A stretch of DNA of 19,568 nt from JBCBKU01 sp038521345. GTDB taxonomy: Bacteria; Pseudomonadota; Alphaproteobacteria; Rhodobacterales; Rhodobacteraceae. The stretch's first letter is position 1; every line of letters begins with the position of its first letter. The position numbers and the translations under genes are program-made. Shown here piece by piece: positions 6,296-13,936 of the stretch. Below the pieces are notes generated by a model. The model was not told where the DNA came from. It was given only the letters and a program-made list of their open reading frames with translations, and made no database searches. The DNA lies in the NCBI GenBank assembly GCA_038521345.1, contig JBCBKU010000033.1, positions 1 through 19,568 of the forward strand, written 5' to 3'.

Positions 6296-6328
6296 TAGCC
6301 CGCCGGGGATTCGCACCGGGGATGCGTC
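6291..6328 (-). other. T-arm-like / cobalamin-motif-like element with a tandem 13-mer
   Basis: On the minus strand GGTGCGAATCC (6309-6319) is followed by GGCGGGCTACCG. The motif resembles the conserved GGTGnAAnTCC core of cobalamin riboswitches and also a tRNA T-arm with acceptor strand and A73-CC. The plus strand shows two near-identical tandem units, CCGGGGATTCGCA and CCGGGGATGCGTC (from 6303). I could not complete a cloverleaf, because no AGCCCGC acceptor partner exists. No B12 box or GGGAA segment was found either. It may be a degenerate relic or a coincidence. Confidence 0.25.
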
Positions 6329-6367
6329 TTGCACGGCATAGGCGCGAAGCCTTTCCACGCAGGGCGA

Positions 6368-7450
6368 TCAGGCGAATTGGGGTTCGGGGGCGCGTCCTTT
6401 GATCCCCAACCGGTAGTATTGGGTCAGCACGGCCAGTTGCGCCACTTCGACCCCCAGCGGTTCGGCGAAGGCCATCAGACCGAGGTGCACCCGCGCCATT
6501 TGTCGTGAACGATTCTGCGACCACCACATCTTGAATGCCTGCTCGTCTGCGGCAAAGTCATAGGCGTCATAGGCAATGGGTTGACCCCCGCGCCCGGGAC
6601 CGTCCCAGAACGACGCCTCGTCCAGATCCTTCACCATCGCCATGTAGAAGCGCGAACGCTCCTCGTCCGATGACCAGAACGTTGTTCCGCGGGGATCGGC
6701 GAAATGGGTCGCATTCGCCTCAAGCGCGAACCGCCAGCGAAATGGGGACGCCAGCTCTTCGTATTGCTTGGCGGTCATCAGCCAATGCGACGCGCGGACC
6801 GAAACACCGGAACGCAGGGACCTTCCCGCGCTGACCGGAATGGTGGGTATCCGGGTTTGCTCGACAAAGTCGGCGATGAGCCCGGACGCGCTGGCCGCTT
6901 CGTAGGAGCGTACGGTGACCTTCGGAAAGGCGCGCCGAAAATCTTCGATGCGCGGCTGATAGACGTAGTGACGCTTAAGATCGGCGACCATCTCAGGAAA
7001 GGTGATGGGAGAGGTCGACCGCGCCGCCCGCTCCTTGAAAAACGACACCGCGAAACTGTCGGGACGGCGCAGGTACACAATCACTTCGGTCTCAAACGGA
7101 GCAAGATACTCGGCCAGCCGAGCAAGGTACCGTGCCCGCCGCTCTTCCCACGTCCCGCGTTCGTCGGCGTCGACGCTTTGCATGAGGGATTCGGCGCTAA
7201 GGACAAGCGTATGTGCCCCCGACCCAAGCGCCGACGCGCGATAGGATTCAAGCGCCGCCCGCTCCGCCGCGCCAAACCGCGAAAGGCCCCGGAACAATCC
7301 GTGATGGGCCGACTTTGTTACGCGGAGTTGGCCAGTTGGAATGCTGTAGTGGACGCCCTGTCGCTCAAGATCCGCACGATGACGAAAGAGCGAGTCCTGG
7401 ATCAAAGTAGTGCCGGTCTTGTGGGTTCCGACATGGAGGATCAACCGCAT
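6368..7450 (-). CDS. Sulfotransferase-like P-loop protein
   Basis: This 360-residue protein starts with a PAPS-dependent sulfotransferase-type fold. LILHVGTHKTGTTLIQDSL near residues 3-21 is the 5'-phosphosulfate (P-loop-like) binding motif. VIVYLRRPDSFAVSFFKE (residues 123-140) is the 3'-phosphate-binding strand with Arg-Arg-Pro and downstream serines. There is no signal peptide or membrane segment, so it is probably cytoplasmic. The acceptor (glycan, lipid or small molecule) cannot be predicted, and many such bacterial proteins are annotated only as hypothetical. I prefer the ATG at 7448-7450, with AGGGG about 8 nt upstream, over a TTG eight codons earlier. The start is 36 bp past the encoded CCA of tRNA-Pro on the same strand, with no terminator between. 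Placement behind a tRNA 3' end is typical of acquired cargo, though no integrase or att duplication is visible. Confidence 0.7.
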   Translation of the reverse strand: MRLILHVGTHKTGTTLIQDSLFRHRADLERQGVHYSIPTGQLRVTKSAHHGLFRGLSRFGAAERAALESYRASALGSGAHTLVLSAESLMQSVDADERGTWEERRARYLARLAEYLAPFETEVIVYLRRPDSFAVSFFKERAARSTSPITFPEMVADLKRHYVYQPRIEDFRRAFPKVTVRSYEAASASGLIADFVEQTRIPTIPVSAGRSLRSGVSVRASHWLMTAKQYEELASPFRWRFALEANATHFADPRGTTFWSSDEERSRFYMAMVKDLDEASFWDGPGRGGQPIAYDAYDFAADEQAFKMWWSQNRSRQMARVHLGLMAFAEPLGVEVAQLAVLTQYYRLGIKGRAPEPQFA

Positions 7451-7486
7451 CACCGACGCCCCTGAGATACTCAAGCAGTGCGGCAG

Positions 7487-7563
7487 TGGTCGGGGCGGCG
7501 AGATTCGAACTCACGACCCCCTGTACCCAAAACAGGTGCGCTACCAGACTGCGCCACGCCCCG
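7487..7563 (-). tRNA. tRNA-Pro (anticodon UGG)
   Basis: The minus strand folds as a full cloverleaf of 77 nt including an encoded CCA. The acceptor is CGGGGCG/CGCCCCG with A73. The D-stem is GCGC/GCGC around AGTCTGGTA. The anticodon stem is CCTGT/ACAGG with loop TTTGGGT, giving anticodon TGG (proline, CCA codons). The T-arm is GTGAG-TTCGAAT-CTCGC with one G-U pair. It starts about 40 nt after the DUF192 stop on the same strand, so it may be read from the upstream operon as well as from its own weak promoter. Confidence 0.96.
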
Positions 7564-7603
7564 ACGGATGCCTCTTAACGTCTTGCGACGGATCAGGGAA
7601 GCC

Positions 7604-8089
7604 CTACTCGCACGGCCAGGCTGCTACGGCCTGATCCAGCGAGGGATGTCGCAGTTCTGTCCCCTCTGCGATCCCGATAGCCTGGGCCAGACCTCCGTTG
7701 ATCTCGAGAACGGCCAAAACTCCGATGCCGCCGTCGATCGTGGTTTCATCCAACGGAACCGCGTTTGCGTGGACATGTGTCACCGTGCCCGTGGGATCCA
7801 TGAAAATCATGTCGAGCGGAATAAGCGTGTTGCGCATCCAGAATGTCGCCCGCTGCGGACGCTCGTAAAGAAAGAGCATCCCCGCCCCGGTCGGCATGCT
7901 TTCGCGAAACATCAGTCCCTGCGACCGTTCCTGCGGTTCATCCGCCAGTTCTACGGTAAAGCGGGCAGTGCCGAACGCCCCGCGGAGATCCACGCGATCG
8001 GGCGCGCAGGCTGCCAAGGCGTGGGCTCCGGAAAGGGCAAGTGCCCAGCTGAAAACGATCAGGAACTTTGATCGAGCGCGGATTCCCAA
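7604..8089 (-). CDS. DUF192 family exported protein
   Basis: This 161-residue protein has an N-terminal signal sequence (FLIVFSWALALSGAHALAAC). Cleavage could follow AHALA, or LAAC could act as a lipobox. The rest is one DUF192 domain with its signature segments: GLMFRESMPTGAGMLFLY (about residues 58-75) and FWMRNTLIPLDMIFMD (about 83-98). A GVLAVLEINGGLAQ stretch follows (about 122-135). DUF192 proteins are small periplasmic or envelope proteins of unknown biochemical role. The frame starts with TTG at 8087-8089, preceded by AGGTGA at about 6 nt. That start overlaps the last 31 nt of the cold-shock gene, so translational coupling is likely. No in-frame ATG precedes residue 59. The start codon is the main uncertainty. 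Confidence 0.85.
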   Translation of the reverse strand: MGIRARSKFLIVFSWALALSGAHALAACAPDRVDLRGAFGTARFTVELADEPQERSQGLMFRESMPTGAGMLFLYERPQRATFWMRNTLIPLDMIFMDPTGTVTHVHANAVPLDETTIDGGIGVLAVLEINGGLAQAIGIAEGTELRHPSLDQAVAAWPCE

Positions 8090-8598
8090 CTTGTCACCTG
8101 TACCGCCATGCGGCCCCGTTTTCCGTCCACCACCCGAAGCGAAACCGCTTCGCCGGGTTGCAGATCTGCAAGTCCCGAACGGCGAAGAACCTCGACATGA
8201 AGGAATACATCCTCTGAGCGGGCAAAAACATTGGCAAATCCGAAGCCCTTGCCTTTATCGAACCATTTTACCCGCGCCGGTTCCAGCGGCAAAGACATGT
8301 CGACCGGTTCGGCCAATCCGCCATCTGCCGCCTCTGCATCCGCCTCTGGCGCCGCATCCTCGGGCGGCTCGATCCGGAGGACCTCAACCGCCTGCATACC
8401 GCGTGCCGTGCGCTGCACAGCGATCTCGACCCCGGCCGCGTCAGCGATCGAGCTTTGGCCAAAATTCCTTAGAACATTGGCGTGGAGCAGAATATCGGGT
8501 CCACCGGACTCGGCAACGACAAAGCCGAATCCTTTCGACGGGTCAAACCACTTTACGCGGCCGAAGACCCGGTGCGTCCCGTCATCCCCGTCATTCAT
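8059..8598 (-). CDS. Two-domain cold-shock protein
   Basis: The 179-residue protein contains two cold-shock (OB-fold, single-stranded nucleic acid binding) domains joined by an acidic Ala/Glu/Asp-rich linker at about residues 77-105. Domain 1 (about 10-76) has GRVKWFDPSKGFGFVV (RNP1) and DILLHANVL (RNP2). Domain 2 (about 107-170) has ARVKWFDKGKGFGFANV and DVFLHVEVL. Members act as RNA chaperones or anti-terminators in the cytoplasm. Single-domain CspA is about 70 residues, so this is the double-domain form known in alphaproteobacteria. It is followed directly by the DUF192 gene with an overlap and preceded by pdxH at 120 bp. The ribosome binding site before the ATG is weak (GGG). A CTTGCA/CACTTA pair in the gap could be a promoter. 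Confidence 0.9.
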   Translation of the reverse strand: MNDGDDGTHRVFGRVKWFDPSKGFGFVVAESGGPDILLHANVLRNFGQSSIADAAGVEIAVQRTARGMQAVEVLRIEPPEDAAPEADAEAADGGLAEPVDMSLPLEPARVKWFDKGKGFGFANVFARSEDVFLHVEVLRRSGLADLQPGEAVSLRVVDGKRGRMAVQVTSWESALDQSS

Positions 8599-8718
8599 CC
8601 CAACGTCTCTTTTCTTCGGCGTTCTGCCTTGTTTTGCTCAGTAAGTGGCACGCCAGTCGTTGGTTGCAAGACAAAAAGTTTACAATCTCCAACATATTCG
8701 TCCAGCGTTGCACGCAAT

Positions 8719-9324
8719 TCAGGGATACAATCGCTGAACATTCCACGCCTCGCCAAGGCTCTCGCGACGCCAGCGGAACCGGTCGTGGAGCCGGAAGGCA
8801 CCGTCAGCCCAGAACTCGATCTCAAGCGGGCGAATCCGAAAGCCACCCCAATGCGGTGGCCGTTTTGGAGCCGTACCATGCTGCGCCGTGACCCGGGCCA
8901 CGTCTGCCACAAGCGTGCCGCGCGACGACAGCGGGCGCGATTGGGCAGATGCCCACGCACCCAGACGGCTTTGGAGATGCCGGCTTTCGTAATACTGATC
9001 AGCGATCGGTCCATCCTCTCGCTCTGCCAATCCACGCACGCGCAGCTGTCGACGAAGCGATTTCCAGTGTACCACGAAGGCCGCCTTCCCGCCCGCGGCA
9101 ATTTCGCGGGCCTTGGTGCTTTCGTAGTTCGTGTAGAAGACGAAAGCATCGGGCTCGATATCCTTCAATAGCACCATGCGGACATTGGGCATCCCGCCAT
9201 CGTCCACTGTGGACAGCGCAATGGCGTTGGGATCGTTCGGTTCGCTCTCGGTGGCCTCGGACAACCACGCGTTCGCAAGGACGAACGGGTCATCACCGGC
9301 GAATATGCCGTCGCGGTCGGACAT
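8719..9324 (-). CDS. pdxH: Pyridoxamine 5'-phosphate oxidase
   Basis: The 201-residue FMN enzyme oxidises pyridoxine or pyridoxamine 5'-phosphate to pyridoxal 5'-phosphate, the last step of B6 synthesis and salvage. The recognisable motifs appear in order. RMVLLKDIEPDAFVFYTNY (about 49-67) and STKAREIA belong to the FMN-binding region. RGLAERE with QYYESRHLQSRLGAWAS follows. RPPHWGGFRIRPLEIEFW and RLHDR are the substrate/FMN-binding signature, and the chain ends with the conserved RLYP. One variation is visible: the usual SRPxxSR reads SRHLQSR. The length is normal (about 200 residues). TAGGAG lies about 10 nt before the ATG. The gene is divergent from fabI across 139 bp. Confidence 0.95.
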   Translation of the reverse strand: MSDRDGIFAGDDPFVLANAWLSEATESEPNDPNAIALSTVDDGGMPNVRMVLLKDIEPDAFVFYTNYESTKAREIAAGGKAAFVVHWKSLRRQLRVRGLAEREDGPIADQYYESRHLQSRLGAWASAQSRPLSSRGTLVADVARVTAQHGTAPKRPPHWGGFRIRPLEIEFWADGAFRLHDRFRWRRESLGEAWNVQRLYP

Positions 9325-9355
9325 GGTTGGCGGCTCCTAGAGGGGTGGGACATCT

Positions 9356-9385
9356 TCTCTAGTCGAATTCCCGGACTGGCCTCAA
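9356..9385 (-). promoter_or_regulatory. Possible pdxH promoter
   Basis: On the minus strand TTGAGG (9380-9385) and TAGAGA (9356-9361) are separated by 18 bp and lie about 30 bp upstream of the pdxH ATG. This is a moderate match to sigma-70 hexamers. It has not been tested. Confidence 0.35.
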
Positions 9386-9410
9386 CCCCCTCAGCGGACC
9401 CGCGCCACCC

Positions 9411-9439
9411 TTGTCACATCTGGGGGAATGGCCTAGAGC
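9411..9439 (+). promoter_or_regulatory. Possible fabI-gpt promoter
   Basis: TTGTCA (9411-9416, 5 of 6 to TTGACA) and TAGAGC (9434-9439) are 17 bp apart. The -10 ends about 24 bp before the fabI ATG. The spacing is ideal; the -10 match is weak. Confidence 0.4.
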
Positions 9440-9463
9440 AGCCGGACGAAAAGTGGGACGGGA

Positions 9464-10279
9464 ATGAACGGCATGACAGGCGGGCTGATGCAGGGAAAGC
9501 GGGGTCTGATCATGGGCCTTGCAAATGACAAGTCCATTGCCTGGGGCATCGCGCGGGCGGCATCGGAACAGGGGGCAGAGCTTGCCTTTTCCTATCAGGG
9601 CGAAGCGCTGAAGAAGCGCGTTGATCCTCTGGCCGCGCAACTCGGATCAGACATCGTCCTACCGTGCGACGTAGGCGAAGAAGCGTCGATCGACACCTTG
9701 TTCGAGGCGCTGAAAGAGCGCTGGGAAAGCCTTGACTTCGTCGTGCATGCCATTGGTTTTTCAGATAAAAATGAGCTTCGCGGTCGGTACGTTGATACCA
9801 GCCGCGATAACTTTCTGATGTCGATGGACATCTCGGTGTATTCCTTCACCGCGGTCGCACGTCGCGCTGCCGCGATGATGGGTCCGGGCGGATCGCTCCT
9901 TACCTTGACCTATTACGGCGCCGAAAAGGTCATGCCCCACTACAATGTCATGGGCCTTGCAAAAGCTGCCCTGGAGGCGAGCGTGCGCTACATTGCCGAG
10001 GATCTCGGCAAGGACGGCATCCGGTGCAACGCAATCAGCGCAGGTCCGATCAAGACGCTTGCTGCGTCGGGCATCGGGGATTTCCGCTATATCATGAAAT
10101 GGAATGAGCTGAATTCGCCGCTGCGCCGCAACGTCACAACTACGGATGTCGGCGGATCAGCGGTTTATCTGCTGTCTGATCTCGGCGCGGGCGTGACAGG
10201 CGAGGTCCTGCACGTGGACGCGGGCTACCATGTGGTCGGAATGAAGGCGGTGGACGCCCCGGACATCTCGACTGTCTGA
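9464..10279 (+). CDS. fabI: Enoyl-[acyl-carrier-protein] reductase (NADH), FabI type
   Basis: This 271-residue short-chain dehydrogenase/reductase catalyses the last reduction in each round of fatty acid elongation. The N-terminal cofactor segment is GKRGLIMGLANDKSIAWGIA (residues 11-30), the FabI variant of the Rossmann glycine motif. The active site shows Tyr150, Tyr160 and Lys167, with the FabI spacing Y-x9-Y-x6-K in YYGAEKVMPHYNVMGLAK. ISAGPIKTLAASGI follows, and the C-terminal VTGEVLHVDAGYHVVGM is typical. The length is normal. Two close ATGs (9464, 9473) are possible; GGGA sequences at 9455-9458 and 9460-9463 fit either. The gene is followed after 30 bp by gpt on the same strand, so the two are probably co-transcribed. 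Confidence 0.96.
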   Translation: MNGMTGGLMQGKRGLIMGLANDKSIAWGIARAASEQGAELAFSYQGEALKKRVDPLAAQLGSDIVLPCDVGEEASIDTLFEALKERWESLDFVVHAIGFSDKNELRGRYVDTSRDNFLMSMDISVYSFTAVARRAAAMMGPGGSLLTLTYYGAEKVMPHYNVMGLAKAALEASVRYIAEDLGKDGIRCNAISAGPIKTLAASGIGDFRYIMKWNELNSPLRRNVTTTDVGGSAVYLLSDLGAGVTGEVLHVDAGYHVVGMKAVDAPDISTV

Positions 10280-10309
10280 GCCCCATCGGCGCGCCAAGGA
10301 GGGACTTCG

Positions 10310-10813
10310 ATGAACGACCGATTGCCCCACGAAAAAGGCTTCCATGTCAGCTGGGATCAAATCCACCGCGACAGCCGTGCGCTTGCATGGCGGCTGGATG
10401 GACACGGGCCTGATGATGGCGGCTGGCGGGCCGTCGTCGCGATTACCCGTGGCGGAATGGCGCCAGCCATGATCGTCAGCCGTGAACTGGACATCCGTAC
10501 CGTCGATACGATCAGTGTAAAAAGCTACGACCACCAGACGCAGTCGGAACCACGCGTGATCAAGAAGCCCAATATGGATCTTGTCGGCGACGGCACCGGG
10601 GTCCTCGTGGTCGATGATCTGGTGGACACGGGCAAGACACTCGAAGTCGTGCGCGCGCTCATGCCAAACGCCCATGTGGCGACGGTTTATGCCAAGCCCA
10701 AAGGCCGCCCGATGGTCGACTCGTACATTACCGAGGTCAGCCAGGACACGTGGATCTTCTTCCCGTGGGACATGGCACTTCAGTATGTAGAGCCCTTCCG
10801 CGGAACGGACTGA
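10310..10813 (+). CDS. gpt: Xanthine phosphoribosyltransferase
   Basis: The 167-residue type I phosphoribosyltransferase salvages xanthine and guanine to XMP and GMP using PRPP. The PRPP loop VLVVDDLVDTGKT is at residues 98-110. AVVAITRGGMAPA (41-53) carries the pyrophosphate-binding RGG. The hood and base-recognition part near the C-terminus, QDTWIFFPWDM (145-155), has the TrpIle/PheProTrp pattern of E. coli Gpt. SVKSYDHQTQ and AKPKGRPMVDSY also match Gpt closely. A strong AGGAGG lies about 7 nt before the ATG. It is the second gene after fabI (30-bp gap) and ends 3 bp before the stop of the convergent DUF924 gene, leaving no room for a terminator. Confidence 0.93.
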   Translation: MNDRLPHEKGFHVSWDQIHRDSRALAWRLDGHGPDDGGWRAVVAITRGGMAPAMIVSRELDIRTVDTISVKSYDHQTQSEPRVIKKPNMDLVGDGTGVLVVDDLVDTGKTLEVVRALMPNAHVATVYAKPKGRPMVDSYITEVSQDTWIFFPWDMALQYVEPFRGTD

Positions 10814-10816
10814 CGG

Positions 10817-11407
10817 CTATTCAGCGGATTCGGCTTCCAGTTCGCGCAATGTGGCCCCGTATCCCCCATCGGCCATGAACGCGGCTTCGGTTGCATTCGT
10901 ATCGCGGGACAGCGCCTCGTTGCGGTAGGGAAAGCGCCCGAACTTGCGGATGATTTCACGGTGTACGCGGGCGTGCAGGATGTTCCTGTCACCGGTCTCG
11001 GGCATCCGCGTCATCAAAAGCCGGATGCAACGGTCCTGATCCGGCAGGCACTCGGAATGCATGAGCGGCATAAAAAAGAACTGGCGGGCAGGTTCGTCGA
11101 TCCGCAGGTCCCAATCCTTTGCAATGGCCGACTTGGCCGCCGCGCGCGCCAGCGCGTCGGACGCAAAGGCCTCTGGCGTGTCGCGGAACATGTTTCTCGG
11201 AAACTGGTCCGTGAGAATGATGTAAGCCAGCGATCCCGAAGGATAGGTCAACCAGAGCGACAGCGCGCCATCCATTGCGGCGGTCCAAGTGGACTGGAAC
11301 CGTTCGCGGATCTCGGCATCCAATTCCGGATCGGAACGAAACCATCGCTCTTTGTTCTGTCCGACCTCGTCCAGCCAGAACCGCAGTACGTCTTCAGGGG
11401 TCGCCAT
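10817..11407 (-). CDS. DUF924 family protein
   Basis: This 196-residue soluble protein consists of one DUF924 domain. The N-terminus VLRFWLDEVGQNKERWF (about 7-23) is the usual opening. LTDQFPRNMFRDTPEAFASD (65-84), FFFMPLMHSE (110-119) and HREIIRKFGRFPYRN (about 158-172) are the conserved blocks. The family is all-helical and TPR-like with no established biochemical function. The ATG at 11405-11407 is chosen because GGAGAG lies about 6-9 nt upstream and the family begins there. The open frame extends 23 more codons without homology-like sequence. It follows the MFS gene by 65 bp on the same strand, and its TAG stop is 3 bp from the gpt stop. Confidence 0.9.
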   Translation of the reverse strand: MATPEDVLRFWLDEVGQNKERWFRSDPELDAEIRERFQSTWTAAMDGALSLWLTYPSGSLAYIILTDQFPRNMFRDTPEAFASDALARAAAKSAIAKDWDLRIDEPARQFFFMPLMHSECLPDQDRCIRLLMTRMPETGDRNILHARVHREIIRKFGRFPYRNEALSRDTNATEAAFMADGGYGATLRELEAESAE

Positions 11408-11472
11408 CTTGCTCTCCACCTCGTTGCCCCACCCCAGAGGCGCGTGGAACCCTACACGGCACAGGCGGGGTT

Positions 11473-12774
11473 TCAAGCAGATCGGACTGCGTCATCTTCG
11501 GGCGGTGACATCTCTGCACCGTCGTCGTTCAACTCTTCAAGGTTCTCGACATAAACCTCCTGCGCCAGTTCCACGACGACCGGGCTCGCTGACAACCCGA
11601 CGGGCACGTAGCTGGCCGTGTCGTCCGTCGACGTGGTGGTCGGACGCAGACGCATCCGGACGAGCGCATAGGCCGACGTCACCAGCAGCAGTGCCGCCAC
11701 GAAGAGCCAGAACCCAGCCGGCCCCACCGCGTTCATCGCAGCACCGGTGATGATCGGGCCCGCAATGGCACCGACCCCGTTCAGGAAGACGAGCCCGCCC
11801 GAGGCCGCCGCCATGTTGTCGCCGTCGATCATGTCGTTGGTATAGGCCAGAAACAGCGCGTAGAGCGGGTTCGACAGGCCGCCCACAACGAACGCCGCCG
11901 CGGTCAGAACCGCGAAATTGGTTCCGGTCAGGAACGCGATCGCCGCCGCCGCCCCTGCCCCGAGAGACACGAAGAAAATCAGAACCCGCCGGTCCATGCG
12001 GTCGCTGATCCAGCCGATCGGGTACTGAAAGAGGAGCCCGCCGAGATAGAAGGCCGCGATGAATGTTGAGATCTGACCGACGCTGAGCCCCGCCTCAGAC
12101 CCATAGACCGACGCCATCCCGAACTGTGCCGAGAAGACGCCGCCCAACAGAAAGACACCCACGCAGCCCAATGGCGAGATGGCGACGAGTTCGCGCAGCG
12201 ACAGTGGTTTCGTGGTCTCGAAAGCCGGGGTTGGCGTCACCGACAGGAGGATTGGCGCGAATGAAATCGACACCAGCACCGAGGGGATTATGAACAGGAT
12301 AAAGCCCGACGGGTCCCCGAGGCCGATGATGCCCTGCGCGGCCGTCACGCCCATCATCTGGACGATCAGATAAAGCGATAGCGCCTTGCCACGATTGGCA
12401 TTGTCGACCGTGTTGTTCAGCCAGCTTTCCGCAGTGACGTAGACCCCCGAAAAACAGAACCCAACGATCACGCGCAGGATGACCCAGGCAATGGGGTCGG
12501 TGATGGTCGGATAGAGAATTAGGACCGCGGACACCATCGACCCGAGGGCCGCAAAAACGCGCACATGTCCGACCCGCCGGATCAGCTCTGGGGTCATCCG
12601 CGATCCCCCGAGGAACCCGAGGAAATAGGCCGACATCACAAAGGCCATAGAGCCGGTCGAGAACCCTTCGATCCCGCCCCGAATCCCCAAGAGCGTGCCT
12701 TGGATCCCGTTGCCCAGCATCAACAGCAAGAGGCCGAGAAACAGCGCCCAAGCGCTTGCAAACACCTTGATCAT
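11473..12774 (-). CDS. Major facilitator superfamily transporter (YcaD-like)
   Basis: The 433-residue inner-membrane protein has about 12 hydrophobic segments in two sets of six. Motif A between helices 2 and 3 is a variant, GSRMTPELIRRVGHVR (57-72). Its repeat between helices 8 and 9 is better: GWISDRMDRRVLIFF (254-268). ESWLNNTVDNANRGKALSLYLI (about 116-137) between helices 4 and 5 is typical of the YcaD-like MFS branch. A hydrophilic, acidic C-terminal tail of about 50 residues (EVYVENLEELNDD and following) extends into the cytoplasm. The substrate cannot be inferred. It is read after queA (94-bp gap) and before DUF924 (65 bp), probably in one transcript. An AAAGG lies about 10 nt before the ATG. 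Confidence 0.88.
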   Translation of the reverse strand: MIKVFASAWALFLGLLLLMLGNGIQGTLLGIRGGIEGFSTGSMAFVMSAYFLGFLGGSRMTPELIRRVGHVRVFAALGSMVSAVLILYPTITDPIAWVILRVIVGFCFSGVYVTAESWLNNTVDNANRGKALSLYLIVQMMGVTAAQGIIGLGDPSGFILFIIPSVLVSISFAPILLSVTPTPAFETTKPLSLRELVAISPLGCVGVFLLGGVFSAQFGMASVYGSEAGLSVGQISTFIAAFYLGGLLFQYPIGWISDRMDRRVLIFFVSLGAGAAAAIAFLTGTNFAVLTAAAFVVGGLSNPLYALFLAYTNDMIDGDNMAAASGGLVFLNGVGAIAGPIITGAAMNAVGPAGFWLFVAALLLVTSAYALVRMRLRPTTTSTDDTASYVPVGLSASPVVVELAQEVYVENLEELNDDGAEMSPPEDDAVRSA

Positions 12775-12868
12775 GCGGCCAGCCTTTCCGCCCGGAACCC
12801 GATTGGCACCGCCCTAGGCCGGAGAGCTGGTTTCTGTCCGGCTCTGTTGCGACAACGCGCTGTCGTGT

Positions 12869-13936
12869 TCAAACCTGAGGGGGTGCATCGGGCACCAGCA
12901 GCGACGCATCGCCGTAGGAAAAGAAGCGGTACCGCGCCGCGATCGCGTGCGCGTAGATGGCGCGAATGCGCTCGGTCCCCATCAGCGCGGCCACCAGCAT
13001 CATGAGAGTCGATCTCGGCAGGTGGAAATTCGTCATCAGGGCATCGGTGATGCGGAAGTGATGGCCGGGACGGATGAAGATATCCGTCTCGCCCCGCCAT
13101 GGCCGAAGCGTCCCGTCGGGGTTGACGGCGCTTTCAAGAAGCCGCAACGCGGTCGTGCCGACCGGAATGATACGCCCGCCTTCCATCCGTGCCTCGTTGA
13201 TCTCTTCCGCGGCCCCCGGCGCAATCTCACCCCATTCGGCATGCATCCGATGCTCGGACACGTCGTCGACCTTCACAGGCAGGAACGTGCCAGCCCCGAC
13301 ATGAAGCGTGACATGGGTCGTGCCGACGCCGCGCTGGATCACGCGGTCAAGAAGCGCCTTGTCGAAATGCAGCGACGCGGTCGGGGCCGCCACCGCCCCG
13401 GTTCGCCGCGCCCATATGGTCTGGTAATCCTCATGATCGCGGGCGTCGGCCGCACGGCGCGCCGCGATATAGGGGGGTAAGGGCATGGCACCGGCCGCGT
13501 TCAGCGCGGTGTCGAAGGCTTGGCCGGTCAGGTTGAAGGCCAGCGTCGCGGCCCCCTCGCCCCGGCCGGTTACTTCCGCCTCGAGCCCCGCTCCGAACCG
13601 GATCACCTCGCCATCTCGGACCTTGCGTAGGGGTTTGACCAACGCTTGCCAGTGCCCGTTGGCGTCCGGTTGCAAAAGGGTGGCTTCGATCCGGGCGGTC
13701 CCGTCGCCATCCCGTGTCGCGCGTGTCCGGGTCCCGAACAGGCGCGCAGGGATCACCCTGGTATCGTTCAGCACAAGACGGTCGCCGGGGCGAAGGAATT
13801 CGGCAAGCTCCCGGCTGATTGCATCGGTTATCCGATCGCCCTCGGCCACCAGAAGCCGCGAGGACGACCGAGGCTCGGCCGGACGCACCGCGATCAGGTC
13901 CTCGGGCAGATCGAATTCAAAGTCGGACAGCTTCAT
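12869..13936 (-). CDS. queA: S-adenosylmethionine:tRNA ribosyltransferase-isomerase
   Basis: The 355-residue enzyme transfers and isomerises the ribosyl moiety of AdoMet to 7-aminomethyl-7-deazaguanine in tRNA. The product is epoxyqueuosine, the penultimate step of queuosine synthesis. MKLSDFEFDLPEDLIAVRP opens the protein. The other family blocks are LVLNDTRVIPARLFG (54-68), THVTLHVGAGTFLPVKVDD and HRMHAEW in the middle, and DIFIRPGHHFRITDALMTNF with LPRSTLMMLVAAL from about residue 285. The length is normal. The ATG (13934-13936) overlaps the TGA of the upstream DUF3971 gene as TGATG, so translation is probably coupled. tgt, a frequent partner, is not the next gene here. Confidence 0.96.
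   Translation of the reverse strand: MKLSDFEFDLPEDLIAVRPAEPRSSSRLLVAEGDRITDAISRELAEFLRPGDRLVLNDTRVIPARLFGTRTRATRDGDGTARIEATLLQPDANGHWQALVKPLRKVRDGEVIRFGAGLEAEVTGRGEGAATLAFNLTGQAFDTALNAAGAMPLPPYIAARRAADARDHEDYQTIWARRTGAVAAPTASLHFDKALLDRVIQRGVGTTHVTLHVGAGTFLPVKVDDVSEHRMHAEWGEIAPGAAEEINEARMEGGRIIPVGTTALRLLESAVNPDGTLRPWRGETDIFIRPGHHFRITDALMTNFHLPRSTLMMLVAALMGTERIRAIYAHAIAARYRFFSYGDASLLVPDAPPQV

Noticed and set aside
6291..6370. Complete tRNA gene on the minus strand
   Set aside because: Only a T-arm-like motif is present. No AGCCCGC acceptor partner, no anticodon stem, and the T-stem would have two C-C mismatches. Kept only as a motif-level observation.
7896..8891. 331-codon open frame on the plus strand
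   Set aside because: It is antisense to the DUF192, cold-shock and pdxH genes. It is a compositional artefact rich in Arg and Pro.
12841..12868. Terminator between queA and the MFS gene
   Set aside because: CGACA/TGTCG (12850-12854 and 12861-12865) is only 5 bp and has no U-run, so I do not call it. The genes are treated as probably co-transcribed.
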